The notes: generated from the sequence alone by a model not told the origin. A DNA stretch of 15,430 bases from Kiritimatiellia bacterium (GCA_007125875.1 SLCI01000087.1:1-15430); one strand, 5' to 3'. Positions 1 to 7,830 are shown, counted from the first letter of the stretch. Numbers and translations: made by a program.

Positions 1-773
1 GCGAGCAATACCATATCGGTTCCCAGATACTTTGCCAACCCTGCAGCCATGGAGCTATTCGAGGCGAAAACCGTATCTGACAAAGGTTTTTCGCGCGGCA
101 TCAAGCGCTTGCCACCGCCCCACGGCCATAAGGCGTTGGCGGGGTTTTCGCCCAAGTCCAAGCGCACTTCATTGACGGGATGCGAGGCTAGCACTTCGCG
201 CGCCGCCTCAACCCATTGCCGAAACCAAGTCAGCTTGCGATACCGTGGCCACGCACTCGCAATGGTATCCCCCTGAAAGCGATGCGGCGGCACACTATGA
301 ATACCCGCGGCTTGGCTGCCGGGTGCCCGAGCCACCACACGACCCGGCCCCACAACAGCGAGCTCAATCACCGAATGCGGCAAGGCCTCAGTAATTGCAG
401 CCGTCAGCGACTCTGTTTCCTGCAGGCTAAGTCCGCGGACGTTGGGATCGATCATGCGATCGCCGTCCATCGTGACGAAATCCGCACGGAATATCCAATC
501 GCTCGTTGCGCCGTCCACGCCCGCGCCGAGCGCTTCGAGCGGTCCTCGCCAGAGGCGATCGATCTCATCGGCAGACAGGTCGCAAAAACGCCCGCACATG
601 GCCTCGGGGCGATAATCGTCTTCGCCACGAAAGGCGGTGAGTTGGCCTCCGCAGCCCATAACGGTTAGCTTCGTCGCCGCAGGACAACGTGCCATTTCCA
701 TCGGTGTGCGTTGGTCTAACTCACTACTGGGACGATCAGCCATCCCTTCATAGATTATGACTGCTGTGTTCAT
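1..773 (-). CDS. Archaeal-type phosphoglycerate mutase-like protein (proposed homoserine kinase family), 3' end cut by window edge
   Basis: The gene reads leftward from an ATG at 773 and leaves the window after 257 codons, so no stop is visible. The family belongs to the alkaline phosphatase superfamily. It covers cofactor-independent phosphoglycerate mutase and, beside threonine genes, a proposed homoserine kinase. Visible family features are YEGMADRP (residues 8-15), RGPLEA (76-81), the PPH segment (162-164), SHPVNEVRLDLGENPANALW (197-216) and WGGG. It lies 93 bases behind homoserine dehydrogenase on the same strand, which favours the threonine role. Two active-site positions look altered. 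The metal-binding Asp of the first motif is Glu9, and the family's PGSD segment with the phospho-accepting Ser appears as PEAM (56-59). The C-terminal metal ligands lie outside the window. ATG 773 is the only in-frame ATG, GTG or TTG before an upstream stop, and it has no clear SD. Membership of the family is fairly sure; the activity is not. Confidence 0.8.
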   Translation of the reverse strand, partial: MNTAVIIYEGMADRPSSELDQRTPMEMARCPAATKLTVMGCGGQLTAFRGEDDYRPEAMCGRFCDLSADEIDRLWRGPLEALGAGVDGATSDWIFRADFVTMDGDRMIDPNVRGLSLQETESLTAAITEALPHSVIELAVVGPGRVVARAPGSQAAGIHSVPPHRFQGDTIASAWPRYRKLTWFRQWVEAAREVLASHPVNEVRLDLGENPANALWPWGGGKRLMPREKPLSDTVFASNSSMAAGLAKYLGTDMVLL

Positions 774-804
774 GTCATCTGATGATCGGCGAGCGTTCTG
801 GTGT

Positions 805-827
805 ACGATTCACAAGGGGCGAATCGT
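805..827. repeat. Short perfect inverted repeat between hom and the mutase-like gene
   Basis: Two perfect 7-base arms (805-811 and 821-827, ACGATTC and GAATCGT) enclose a 9-base loop. The repeat sits in the 93-base gap after the hom stop and about 32 bases before the next start. No T-run follows on either strand, so it is not a standard intrinsic terminator. It could be an operator, an mRNA processing or stability hairpin, or chance. Confidence 0.35.
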
Positions 828-866
828 TACCTCTCTTCTCAGTCCGAGGTCCAAGGGTATAGCAGA

Positions 867-2165
867 TCAGGTAAAATCTTCAATGCGGTAGCGGACCGTC
901 GGTGCCAGCACCTGCTCCAGCGCATCGATCTCTTCGAGTGCGGCACGGAATTCACCTTCGCGAGCGGCATGCGTCAAAATAATGACCGGTACAGCGCCGC
1001 TTGAGCGTGCTTCCTTTTGCATGACGGAGGCAATGCTGATGTTATGCCCAGCGAGCATTTGCGCGACCAGCGCGAAGATGCCTGGCTCATCCTTCAAGGA
1101 AAGCCGCAAATAATAGCGGGTCACGATATCTTCCGGCGCGCGCAGCGGAACTTCAGGCAAACACGGCACGAAAGCGGGTACACGATGCGGGGTATCCCCC
1201 ACCAGATTACGGGCGGCATCGACGATGTCCCCGATCACGGCACTCGCGGTCGCCTCGCGGCCTGCGCCCTTGCCGTAATAAAGGGTCTCGCCCACAATGT
1301 CCCCGCGCACCAACACTGCGTTGAACGCGTGGCTTACCGAAGCCAGCATGTGGTGATGCGGGATCAGCGCCGGATAGACGCCAATTTCAACGCCTTGGCC
1401 ATTTTGCTTGATGACCGCAAGCAGCTTGATGCGGTAACCGAGTCCAGCCGCATAATCAATATCCGAGGCCGCGATATCGCGAACCCCTTGCACGGCCACA
1501 TCATCCATAGCCACAGATCGCCCAAAAGCCAATGTGGCCAAGACAACCGCCTTGTGCGCCGTGTCAAAACCGTCGACATCCAAGCTCGGTTCCGCTTCGG
1601 CATATCCGGCTGCTTGCGCTTCGCGCAACACTTGGTCAAACGGCAGTTTTTCGTTTTCCATCCGGGTCAGGATGTAATTACAGGTGCCATTCAGGATCCC
1701 GCAGATTTGTTCGATACGATTACCGGATAACCCCTCGCGTAAGGCCCGGATAATGGGGATCCCGCCGCCCGTGCTGGCTTCAAAGAGCAGATCGGCCTTG
1801 TACTGCTCAGCGGCTGCATATAATTCCGGCCCGTGTTCAGCCAACAACGCCTTATTCGCAGTCACAACGGATTTCCCGGCTTTTAGCGCGTCCAGCACCA
1901 ACGTTCGCGCAATCCCGGTGCCGCCGATCAACTCTACGATCACTTGAATTTCGGGATTACGAATGACCGCTGCCGCATCAGTCGTCAGCAATGCGCGATC
2001 TACCTCTACGCCGCGATCACTTTCAATATCCAGATCGGCGATGGCACGAATGACCGGCTGTATGCCCGTCCGAGCAGCGATCAACTCGCCATTTTTCATC
2101 AAGCCTTCAACCACACCGGCACCGACCGTACCGAACCCTAAAATACCTATTCCAATTGATTTCAT
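867..2165 (-). CDS. hom: Homoserine dehydrogenase with C-terminal ACT domain
   Basis: This enzyme reduces aspartate-semialdehyde to homoserine with NAD(P)H, the branch point to threonine and methionine in the cytoplasm. The 432 residues match the usual length of the monofunctional form. The N-terminal Rossmann fold carries GILGFGTVGAGVVEG (about 7-21). VTANKALLAEHG holds Lys105, and the family signature AEAEPSLDVDGFDTAHK (189-205) ends in the catalytic Lys205. A C-terminal ACT domain (about 350-430, with LSLKDEPGIFALVAQML) predicts feedback control by an amino acid, usually threonine. The ATG at 2165 has a good SD, AGGTG (2174-2178), 8 bases upstream. The gene lies 134 bases behind selO with a possible promoter in the gap. 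The next gene downstream is the proposed homoserine kinase, so the pair probably serves threonine synthesis. Confidence 0.96.
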   Translation of the reverse strand: MKSIGIGILGFGTVGAGVVEGLMKNGELIAARTGIQPVIRAIADLDIESDRGVEVDRALLTTDAAAVIRNPEIQVIVELIGGTGIARTLVLDALKAGKSVVTANKALLAEHGPELYAAAEQYKADLLFEASTGGGIPIIRALREGLSGNRIEQICGILNGTCNYILTRMENEKLPFDQVLREAQAAGYAEAEPSLDVDGFDTAHKAVVLATLAFGRSVAMDDVAVQGVRDIAASDIDYAAGLGYRIKLLAVIKQNGQGVEIGVYPALIPHHHMLASVSHAFNAVLVRGDIVGETLYYGKGAGREATASAVIGDIVDAARNLVGDTPHRVPAFVPCLPEVPLRAPEDIVTRYYLRLSLKDEPGIFALVAQMLAGHNISIASVMQKEARSSGAVPVIILTHAAREGEFRAALEEIDALEQVLAPTVRYRIEDFT

Positions 2166-2201
2166 TCTGTATACACCTATTCAGACAACCGATTCGCCGC
2201 G

Positions 2202-2229
2202 AGATTATGGCATACCGATACTGAAACAA
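2202..2229 (-). promoter_or_regulatory. Possible sigma70-type promoter for hom
   Basis: On the minus strand TTGTTT (2224-2229) and TAATCT (2202-2207) are separated by 16 bases, a fair match to -35 and -10 boxes. They end about 36 bases before the hom start codon. The assignment rests on the two hexamers and the location only. Confidence 0.35.
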
Positions 2230-2238
2230 GCCTAAAGT

Positions 2239-2300
2239 GCTGACGGCACAACGCGTTAACGGACGGGTGCACCCTATTCATGCGCCTGTCACCCGTCAGC
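2239..2300. repeat. Nested inverted repeats just after selO
   Basis: An outer perfect 8-base pair, GCTGACGG (2239-2246) and CCGTCAGC (2293-2300), encloses a 7-base pair, ACGGGTG (2263-2269) and CACCCGT (2290-2296). The right arms overlap each other and touch the selO stop codon, so the two pairings are alternatives. No T-run follows in the direction of selO. It could act as an mRNA 3'-end hairpin or a weak terminator. Confidence 0.35.
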
Positions 2301-3805
2301 TAGGTACCGCAGAATGTCTGATAGGTAGGATCTAGCGGTCCCGGAACACGATAGCGCTCGGGCGCATCGTCGTAATTGTAGGGTTTCGTGACCGCGTCGA
2401 GTAGCTGCTGGAAAGGCTCTACATTCTGCTCATCTTGTGCAGCGCTTAGTGCTTCTTCTACCAAGTGATTTCGGGGTATGACGACCGGATTGATTGCCCG
2501 CATATGCTGGCGAACGTGTTCCATGGGTGTGTCCTGTCCAACAACTTGCGCACGCCAGCGATCAATCAATACCCGTAGTTCGGGATACTGTCCCAAAAGC
2601 TCTTCAACGGCTTCATCGCTATCGGAGAGAGCAGCAAAACCGAGCGTGAAATCAGCTTTGGACTCTTGCAACGCTTTCAACCAATCCTGCACGAGCGATA
2701 CCGCATCCGAGCTCGACTGCTGGAAACCTAATTTGGCACACATGATGTCTTGCCATCTTTCTTGATAATGACGCACGTAGACCTCAAGGCTTTCCTCGGC
2801 CAAGGCAATCGCTTGCTCTTGCTCATCATGAAGGAGTGGCAGCAGCGTTTCAGCGAAACGTGCTAGATTCCAGTGTCCGATGCGGGGTTGTTGCCCGTAT
2901 GCGTAGCGCCCCATCGAATCGATGGAACTGAACACCGTGTTGAGGTCATACTGATCCATAAATGCGCACGGCCCATAATCAATGGTCTCTCCACTGATCG
3001 CCATATTATCGGTGTTCATTACGCCGTGAATAAATCCTACGCCCACCCACTGCGCAATCAAGGCGGCCTGTTTTCGCGCCACGGCTTCCAACAGTGCAAC
3101 ATAGGGCCGATCGTCCGCTTCACAATCCGGATAATGACGCGCTATGGTGTAATCCGCCAGCGCCTGAATGGTTGATCGATTGCCGCGGGCAGCGGCATAT
3201 TGGAATGTACCCACTCGTATATGACTGGCGGCGATACGAACCAGCACCGCGCCCGGCAAGGGTTCAGGCCGAAACACGGGCTCGCCCGTTGCCACAACAG
3301 CAAGCGAGCGCGTGGTAGCGATTCCGAGTGCGTGCATTGCCTCACTAATCACGTATTCGCGCAACATCGGCCCAAGCGCCGCACGGCCATCACCGCGCCG
3401 GGAGTAGGGAGTTTGACCCGACCCTTTATATTGCACATCGAAACGTTCGCCTGAGAGCGTCAATTGTTCCCCCAGCACAATCGCTCGACCATCTCCCAAC
3501 ATAGTGAATCCACCAAACTGGTGGCCAGCATAAGCTTGCGCGATCGGATGCGCATTGTCGGGCACGCTGTTTCCGGCCAACTCTGCAATACCAGCGGAAT
3601 GCTCAAAATAGGACGGATCAAGCCCCAACGAAGCAGCCAAGTCGTCATTCAGGTAGACAAGACGTGGCTCGCGCACAGGCTCGGGCTGCACCTGCTCGTA
3701 AAGAATGGAAGGGAGTCGTGTATAAGAATGATCAAAACACCAACCGCCCGCTGCCGATGCGAGCTGATCCCGTGAGGTGAAGTGTTGAGTGATATTTTCT
3801 GCCAT
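2300..3805 (-). CDS. selO: Protein adenylyltransferase SelO (YdiU/UPF0061 family)
   Basis: SelO is a pseudokinase-fold enzyme that transfers AMP from ATP to Ser, Thr or Tyr of target proteins and is linked to redox stress. The 501 residues are near the family length. Conserved blocks are AYAGHQFGGFTMLGDGRA (91-108), QYKGSGQTPYSRRGDGRAAL (125-144) with nucleotide-binding Lys127, HGVMNTDNM (260-268) with Asp266, and DYGPCAFMD (276-284) with Asp276. The protein ends FCGT, with Cys499 third from the end. That is where eukaryotic SelO has selenocysteine, so this is the cysteine form. The start is ATG 3805 without a clear SD. The gene lies 72 bases after the lipoprotein hydrolase on the same strand, and hom follows. 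No neighbour points to a particular substrate. Confidence 0.96.
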   Translation of the reverse strand: MAENITQHFTSRDQLASAAGGWCFDHSYTRLPSILYEQVQPEPVREPRLVYLNDDLAASLGLDPSYFEHSAGIAELAGNSVPDNAHPIAQAYAGHQFGGFTMLGDGRAIVLGEQLTLSGERFDVQYKGSGQTPYSRRGDGRAALGPMLREYVISEAMHALGIATTRSLAVVATGEPVFRPEPLPGAVLVRIAASHIRVGTFQYAAARGNRSTIQALADYTIARHYPDCEADDRPYVALLEAVARKQAALIAQWVGVGFIHGVMNTDNMAISGETIDYGPCAFMDQYDLNTVFSSIDSMGRYAYGQQPRIGHWNLARFAETLLPLLHDEQEQAIALAEESLEVYVRHYQERWQDIMCAKLGFQQSSSDAVSLVQDWLKALQESKADFTLGFAALSDSDEAVEELLGQYPELRVLIDRWRAQVVGQDTPMEHVRQHMRAINPVVIPRNHLVEEALSAAQDEQNVEPFQQLLDAVTKPYNYDDAPERYRVPGPLDPTYQTFCGT

Positions 3806-3877
3806 AACAAAAAATGAGTCGTGCAGACTGGGCAGACATTACGGGTGATTGCTAACGGGTGAAGTAACAGCCATGTA

Positions 3878-4702
3878 TTATTCCATGCTCGCGTGGTCGT
3901 GCAAGAATTCTCGCACCTCGCTCCACCAAGGACTAAGCGGATGATAGTCCAGCGTGTTATGATTACGCCCTTCCTGAATCCAAAGTCTTTTGGGGCCCTC
4001 GTAACCCGCATACAAGGCTTTCCCCAAGCGGGCGGGCACGACTTCGTCATGTTCCGCAACGACAAAGGCAACGGGCCCACTGTACTGCGCCAAAAAGGTC
4101 TCACTCGGGAAACGGTCACGCATGAGCAAGCGCACGGGAAAAATCGGATAATGACTACGCGCAACGTCCACCAACGATGTATACGGCGTCACCAGGAATA
4201 GCCCAGCTACCCGATCTGGAAACTGTGAGGCAATGTAGGTGGCAACGCCTGTTCCAATCGACTCACCGCCCAAAAAAATCCGGCCGCTATGCTGTTGACT
4301 CAATAATTCGAACGCTTCTCGCGCCGCCTCAAAAAAAGCCTGCTCGGAAGGACGACCGGGACGGCTACCGTAGCCCGGATACTCCATAATATGTACGGCA
4401 AAGTCCGGCGCAAATCCATGCGCCAGATACCCCCGCTGGCCCGCGAAGCCGGCATTACCATGGAACACGAGCATTGCGTCGGCGTCCTCCGAAAACTGCA
4501 TGTATCGCCAACCAACGAGCCCCCCGTCTTCATCACGCCAAGGTTCCATTCCATCGGCCAGCGCGATGTTAATGGCATTCGCCTCAGAGGTGGTGGTTGG
4601 ATAATACATCATACTGCGCTGACAACCCGCCAACACCAACAGCAGACCGATGTAGACCATCGCTCCAATTCGCAAAAGCACGACTATACCTTCCCACATC
4701 AT
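3878..4702 (-). CDS. Lipoprotein alpha/beta hydrolase (ABHD12/13-like serine hydrolase)
   Basis: This is a serine hydrolase of unknown substrate, probably anchored in the envelope. The N-terminus has a hydrophobic stretch (about 5-25) ending in LVLAGC, a lipobox with Cys27. The following Gln28 would favour the outer membrane in a diderm. The hydrolase core shows the oxyanion-loop segment FHGNAG (80-85), the nucleophile elbow GGESIGTG (145-152) with Ser148, the acid Asp219 in EHDEVV, and the base His248 in GRNHN, so the triad is complete. The length of 274 residues is normal. Two adjacent ATGs (4702 and 4699) are possible starts. GAGG at 4715-4718 is rather far upstream, 12 bases from the first. 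The gene lies 36 bases after the DNA glycosylase and 72 before selO, so they are probably co-transcribed. It may be an esterase, thioesterase or lipase; the sequence does not decide. Confidence 0.88.
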   Translation of the reverse strand: MMWEGIVVLLRIGAMVYIGLLLVLAGCQRSMMYYPTTTSEANAINIALADGMEPWRDEDGGLVGWRYMQFSEDADAMLVFHGNAGFAGQRGYLAHGFAPDFAVHIMEYPGYGSRPGRPSEQAFFEAAREAFELLSQQHSGRIFLGGESIGTGVATYIASQFPDRVAGLFLVTPYTSLVDVARSHYPIFPVRLLMRDRFPSETFLAQYSGPVAFVVAEHDEVVPARLGKALYAGYEGPKRLWIQEGRNHNTLDYHPLSPWWSEVREFLHDHASME

Positions 4703-4738
4703 GTGTTGAAGTTACCTCATTCCAAAATGAAACTCAAT

Positions 4739-5416
4739 TCATGTCCGACACCTGATCGGCAAGCGATGCCTGAGCGGGCACGACTCGCAGCGCGGGCAGG
4801 GACGACAGAAGTGCTTCCCCAAATGAACGATCAGGGCATGATACTCATTGAAGAGAGAAACGTCGCGCGGCAGGTTCTCCATAAATAGGCTGGCGATTTC
4901 ATCATACGTTGCTCCTGATGAAATCCAATCATGCCGCTCCAGTACGCGACGCGTGTACGCATCGACGACAAACTGGGTGCGGCCCGCTGCATAGAGCATG
5001 ATGCTATCCGCCGTTTCTGGACCGATCCCTTTCACATCGAGCAACCACGCACGCAACGCTTGATCCGACAACCTAAAGCAACGCGAAAGCTGACCGTCGA
5101 AGTCGCGTATTAAGGCGGTCGTCAATGACTTTAGTCGTTCTGCTTTCAGGCGGAAGTAGCCGGAGGGTCGAATCCATTCCGCCAGCGTTGCGGTGTCTAC
5201 GGCATGCAGTTTTCGGGGTTGCAACACGTGCTCACGGCGCAATCGCCGAATCGCAAGCTCAACATTCGTCCACGCCGTATTCTGCGTCAGTATCGCGCCC
5301 ACCATGACCTCAAAGCGCGTACGGCCCGGCCACCAATGTTGTGGCCCGAAGGCGGCGAACAATTCATCGTACACTTTGTCTAGCGGTGGCAAGGGATTCT
5401 GCTGATTTCGCTTCAA
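4739..5416 (-). CDS. Endonuclease III-like HhH-GPD DNA glycosylase, MagIII-type active site
   Basis: This is a base-excision-repair protein of the HhH-GPD superfamily. Residues are numbered from the TTG at 5416, giving 225 residues. The N-terminal helices include ILTQNTAWTNVE (about 42-53). The helix-hairpin-helix VKGIGPETADSIML (128-141) is followed by the GPD-loop Asp152 in VVDAYTRRV. Where endonuclease III has its lyase Lys, this protein has Glu134. That matches the MagIII-like branch of monofunctional alkylpurine glycosylases more than Nth. The C-terminus has five Cys (204, 207, 210, 213, 223), enough for a [4Fe-4S] cluster but with unusual spacing. No in-frame ATG exists before the domain. 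TTG 5416 has AGAGG 7 bases upstream and is preferred, but the frame stays open to a TTG at 5452 with no SD. The gene heads the leftward run of five genes and diverges from the beta-CASP gene. Confidence 0.88.
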   Translation of the reverse strand: MKRNQQNPLPPLDKVYDELFAAFGPQHWWPGRTRFEVMVGAILTQNTAWTNVELAIRRLRREHVLQPRKLHAVDTATLAEWIRPSGYFRLKAERLKSLTTALIRDFDGQLSRCFRLSDQALRAWLLDVKGIGPETADSIMLYAAGRTQFVVDAYTRRVLERHDWISSGATYDEIASLFMENLPRDVSLFNEYHALIVHLGKHFCRPCPRCESCPLRHRLPIRCRT

Positions 5417-5475
5417 GACTCGGCCTCTACTCGTTACACTCGTAGTTACCAAATCATCATAGCGGAGAGTGTTCT
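5417..5475. promoter_or_regulatory. Divergent intergenic region between the glycosylase and the beta-CASP gene
   Basis: This 59-base gap must hold the 5' signals for both divergent genes unless they are transcribed from within the opposite gene. A clear SD, GGAG at 5464-5467, serves the plus-strand gene with 8-base spacing. AGAGG (complement of 5424-5428) serves the minus-strand TTG start. TATGAT can be read on the minus strand as a -10-like box, but no good -35 goes with it. ACTCGT occurs twice close together. Confidence 0.35.
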
Positions 5476-6861
5476 ATGCGCATACAATTTCTGGGCGGTG
5501 TGGATACGGTAACTGGCACCAAGTATTTGATTGAAGCCAATGGATCGAGGGTGCTGCGCGATTTTGGCCTATTCCAAGGACGCCGCAAAGAGTCGCGCAA
5601 ATTGAATGAAGCCATGCCGCTGGATGTCGAGTCTGTCGACGCGGTGGTGTTATCTCATGCGCACATTGATCATTGTGGCACCATCCCGATGCTGACCAAA
5701 TATGGTTATCACAACCCGATCTACGCCACCCGGGTCACGCGCGACTTATGCGACATCATGCTGCGTGATGCAGCCAAGATCCAAGAGCAGGACGCCGCCT
5801 ACCTTAATCAGAAGACCAATCGCAAAGGCGTCGAACCGGTCACCCCTTTGTTCACACTGGAAGACGCTGAGGCGGCACTGAAATTATTCAAAGGCACAGG
5901 GTACGAGACCATCACCGTAGCACCGGGCATTCAGGCCAGCTACATCGAGGCCGGGCACATTCTCGGGTCTGCCATGAACGTGTTTACGCTAAAAGAAGAT
6001 GATCGCCAAATTCGTGTGGGTGTGGCCGTCGACTTAGGCCGTCGCAACTTGCCGATTGTACGTGAACCAGAGGTGATGACAGACATCGATGTGTTGATCA
6101 TGGAGAGTACGTACGGTGATCGCGTCCATGCCGATGCGCAGGAAGCCGACGACCAGTTATGCGAAGTCGTGAAGCGCACAATTGATCGGGGCGGGAAAGT
6201 TCTCATCCCGTCATTCGCACTGGAGCGCGCGCAGGAAGTGATATTCCATCTCGCCAGCTTATTCAGCGAAGGACGTTTACCGGAAATCCCTGTCTATGTA
6301 GACAGTCCGATGGCTGATAAAATTACGCAGGTTTTTCACGAAAGCATGCAGTACATGAATGATGAGTTTCACGAACTGCAAGCAAAGATTGGTGATGTCA
6401 TGCGGCCGGACTGGGTCACGTTTACGAGCAGCGTGGACGCCTCGAAAAAAGTCACGAACTCAAAGGAGCCATGCATCGTAATCGCCGCATCCGGCATGTG
6501 CGAATATGGCCGCATTCTCCACCATCTAAAACACGGCATCGAGAACGAGCGAAACACGGTGGTGATGGTTGGCTTTCAGGCGGCGCACACGCTTGGACGG
6601 CGATTGGTGGAGGGCCAAGAAGAAGTGCGTATTTTTGGTGACACGTTCACCCGGAAAGCCGAAGTATGTTCCTTAAATGCGTTCAGTGCCCATGCTGACC
6701 GGAATGATCTGCTCGAGTATGTGCGAAAGGTCAGGCCAAAACGGGTTTACTTAACACATGGGGAAACGTCGCAGCGGGAGTCGCTAGCAGAGGCGATTCA
6801 GGCGGAAAAACTAGCCGAAGACGTTATCCTGCCGACGCGGGGCGACAGCATCGATCTCTAA
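5476..6861 (+). CDS. Metallo-beta-lactamase/beta-CASP RNase-like protein (CPSF/YSH1-type)
   Basis: This is a two-zinc hydrolase of the beta-CASP family, whose studied members cut RNA; this bacterial branch is usually called an MBL-fold RNA exonuclease or endonuclease. The metal ligands are complete: SHAHIDH (60-66), His161 in AGHILGSAM, Asp186 in VDLGRRNLP, and His428 in LTHGE. The beta-CASP part contains MESTYGDR (209-216), PSFALERAQE (245-254), ASGMCEYGRILHHLKHG (338-354) and SAHAD (404-408). The length of 461 residues is standard for this branch. The ATG at 5476 has SD GGAG 8 bases upstream, which fixes the start. The stop overlaps by 4 bases with the stop of the convergent membrane-protein gene. 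Substrate and exact cleavage mode cannot be told from sequence. Confidence 0.93.
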   Translation: MRIQFLGGVDTVTGTKYLIEANGSRVLRDFGLFQGRRKESRKLNEAMPLDVESVDAVVLSHAHIDHCGTIPMLTKYGYHNPIYATRVTRDLCDIMLRDAAKIQEQDAAYLNQKTNRKGVEPVTPLFTLEDAEAALKLFKGTGYETITVAPGIQASYIEAGHILGSAMNVFTLKEDDRQIRVGVAVDLGRRNLPIVREPEVMTDIDVLIMESTYGDRVHADAQEADDQLCEVVKRTIDRGGKVLIPSFALERAQEVIFHLASLFSEGRLPEIPVYVDSPMADKITQVFHESMQYMNDEFHELQAKIGDVMRPDWVTFTSSVDASKKVTNSKEPCIVIAASGMCEYGRILHHLKHGIENERNTVVMVGFQAAHTLGRRLVEGQEEVRIFGDTFTRKAEVCSLNAFSAHADRNDLLEYVRKVRPKRVYLTHGETSQRESLAEAIQAEKLAEDVILPTRGDSIDL

Positions 6862-7730
6862 TATTCATCGTCATCATCGGAGTCACCGCGTGACAAGCTG
6901 ACGACGCCGCGATGGAGATGCTGATTACAGTAGGAGACAAATTCATCGCGATCTTTGGGGGATATATAAAGCGGCGCCTTGGAATCTTTCCGCTGAATAC
7001 GAACCAAAGATTTTGATGAGGTCGCAAAGAAATCGCTGCGACCGGTCAATGAAGGACGCCGAACCGATTCGATCGACTGAATGGTCTTAAAGGATATCGG
7101 ATACACATAGAGTAACCCGACGATCAAAATCCCGTCATCACAGGCACGATACTCCTTCGGCGGATAAATGATCGGAGCCAAGGTCACGGCCAAATCGGAC
7201 AGCCACGTGCTATCGCGTAACGTCGGGGAAACAATTTCCCAATCGAGTTGATTGTACTGCCGCACGTGCCGAATCATTCGCAATCGCGCCAAAAGCAGTG
7301 TAGAACTGACCATCACAACGCCCCACAGGACAAATTCCAAAGGCGTACCGGAAACGATTGGTGCTGAATCTGGACCAACCGTGACACCGGTCAATCGCAC
7401 GTATGCAATGAGCGAGAAAATCAGTGGAGAAAAAAGATGCATGAATGTGGTCGAAATCATGGCCAACGAGGAATAGGCCATCAACAGGTGGATCACGTAC
7501 AAGCCCACGATGCCCAAGCCCCAAAAGAAATTACGCTGATCGTCGAAAGTGGTTGGCGTACTGCGACGCTCCATTTGGAATCGCTCGGCCAACGAAAGTG
7601 ACTCGAGATCCTGAACCGGCTCCGTCGAGAAGAAGACGGGAATCAAGAGGGCAGCAACCACGAAGAGAATAGAGAGAAACTCCAACCCCCATGGCCATCC
7701 AGTGGATTCCCATAAACGCGCTTTTTTCAT
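6858..7730 (-). CDS. Uncharacterised membrane protein with probable PH-like C-terminal domain
   Basis: I do not recognise this 290-residue protein by name. Hydrophobic stretches suggest four membrane segments at about 16-34, 69-90, 92-112 and 130-149. A soluble C-terminal part follows. Residues about 193-270 resemble a bacterial PH-like domain: alternating hydrophobic strands, SFKTIQSIESVRRPSLTGRS (213-232) and the closing YISPKDRDEFV (255-265), which is typical of that fold. The tail is strongly acidic (283-289). Proteins of this layout are usually annotated as hypothetical or as PH domain-containing, and the role is unknown. The start is ATG 7730, followed by Lys-Lys, with no SD. The 3' end overlaps the beta-CASP gene by 4 bases, tail to tail. 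The 5' end faces the MATE gene across 100 bases. Confidence 0.82.
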   Translation of the reverse strand: MKKARLWESTGWPWGLEFLSILFVVAALLIPVFFSTEPVQDLESLSLAERFQMERRSTPTTFDDQRNFFWGLGIVGLYVIHLLMAYSSLAMISTTFMHLFSPLIFSLIAYVRLTGVTVGPDSAPIVSGTPLEFVLWGVVMVSSTLLLARLRMIRHVRQYNQLDWEIVSPTLRDSTWLSDLAVTLAPIIYPPKEYRACDDGILIVGLLYVYPISFKTIQSIESVRRPSLTGRSDFFATSSKSLVRIQRKDSKAPLYISPKDRDEFVSYCNQHLHRGVVSLSRGDSDDDDEY

Positions 7731-7830
7731 TTTAGAGCCAACCGACGTGCTTTTTCACACACACAGGTGAAGGCTGAGGGAAGCCCGAATGTAATTCAAG
7801 CATAATTACCCTTTAATTAATCTTATATTA
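7731..7830. other. Divergent intergenic region before the MATE gene
   Basis: This 100-base gap separates two divergent starts. The part next to the MATE gene is AT-rich and contains ATTAAT twice. CATAAT (7801-7806) could be a -10 box for the MATE operon, but I find no acceptable -35. A small inverted repeat, TTCAC and GTGAA with an 8-base loop, lies near 7754-7771. No SD precedes the MATE ATG. Confidence 0.3.

Noticed and set aside
216..668. Plus-strand open frame of 150 codons at the left edge
   Set aside because: It lies opposite the mutase-like gene, whose minus-strand translation shows clear family motifs; the plus frame has no recognisable protein features.
1017..1730. Plus-strand open frame of 237 codons
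   Set aside because: It is antisense to homoserine dehydrogenase, which is certain, and its translation shows no domain.
2300..2320. Possible selenocysteine codon near the end of selO
   Set aside because: The third residue from the end is an ordinary Cys codon followed by Gly, Thr and a TAG stop, so there is no in-frame TGA.
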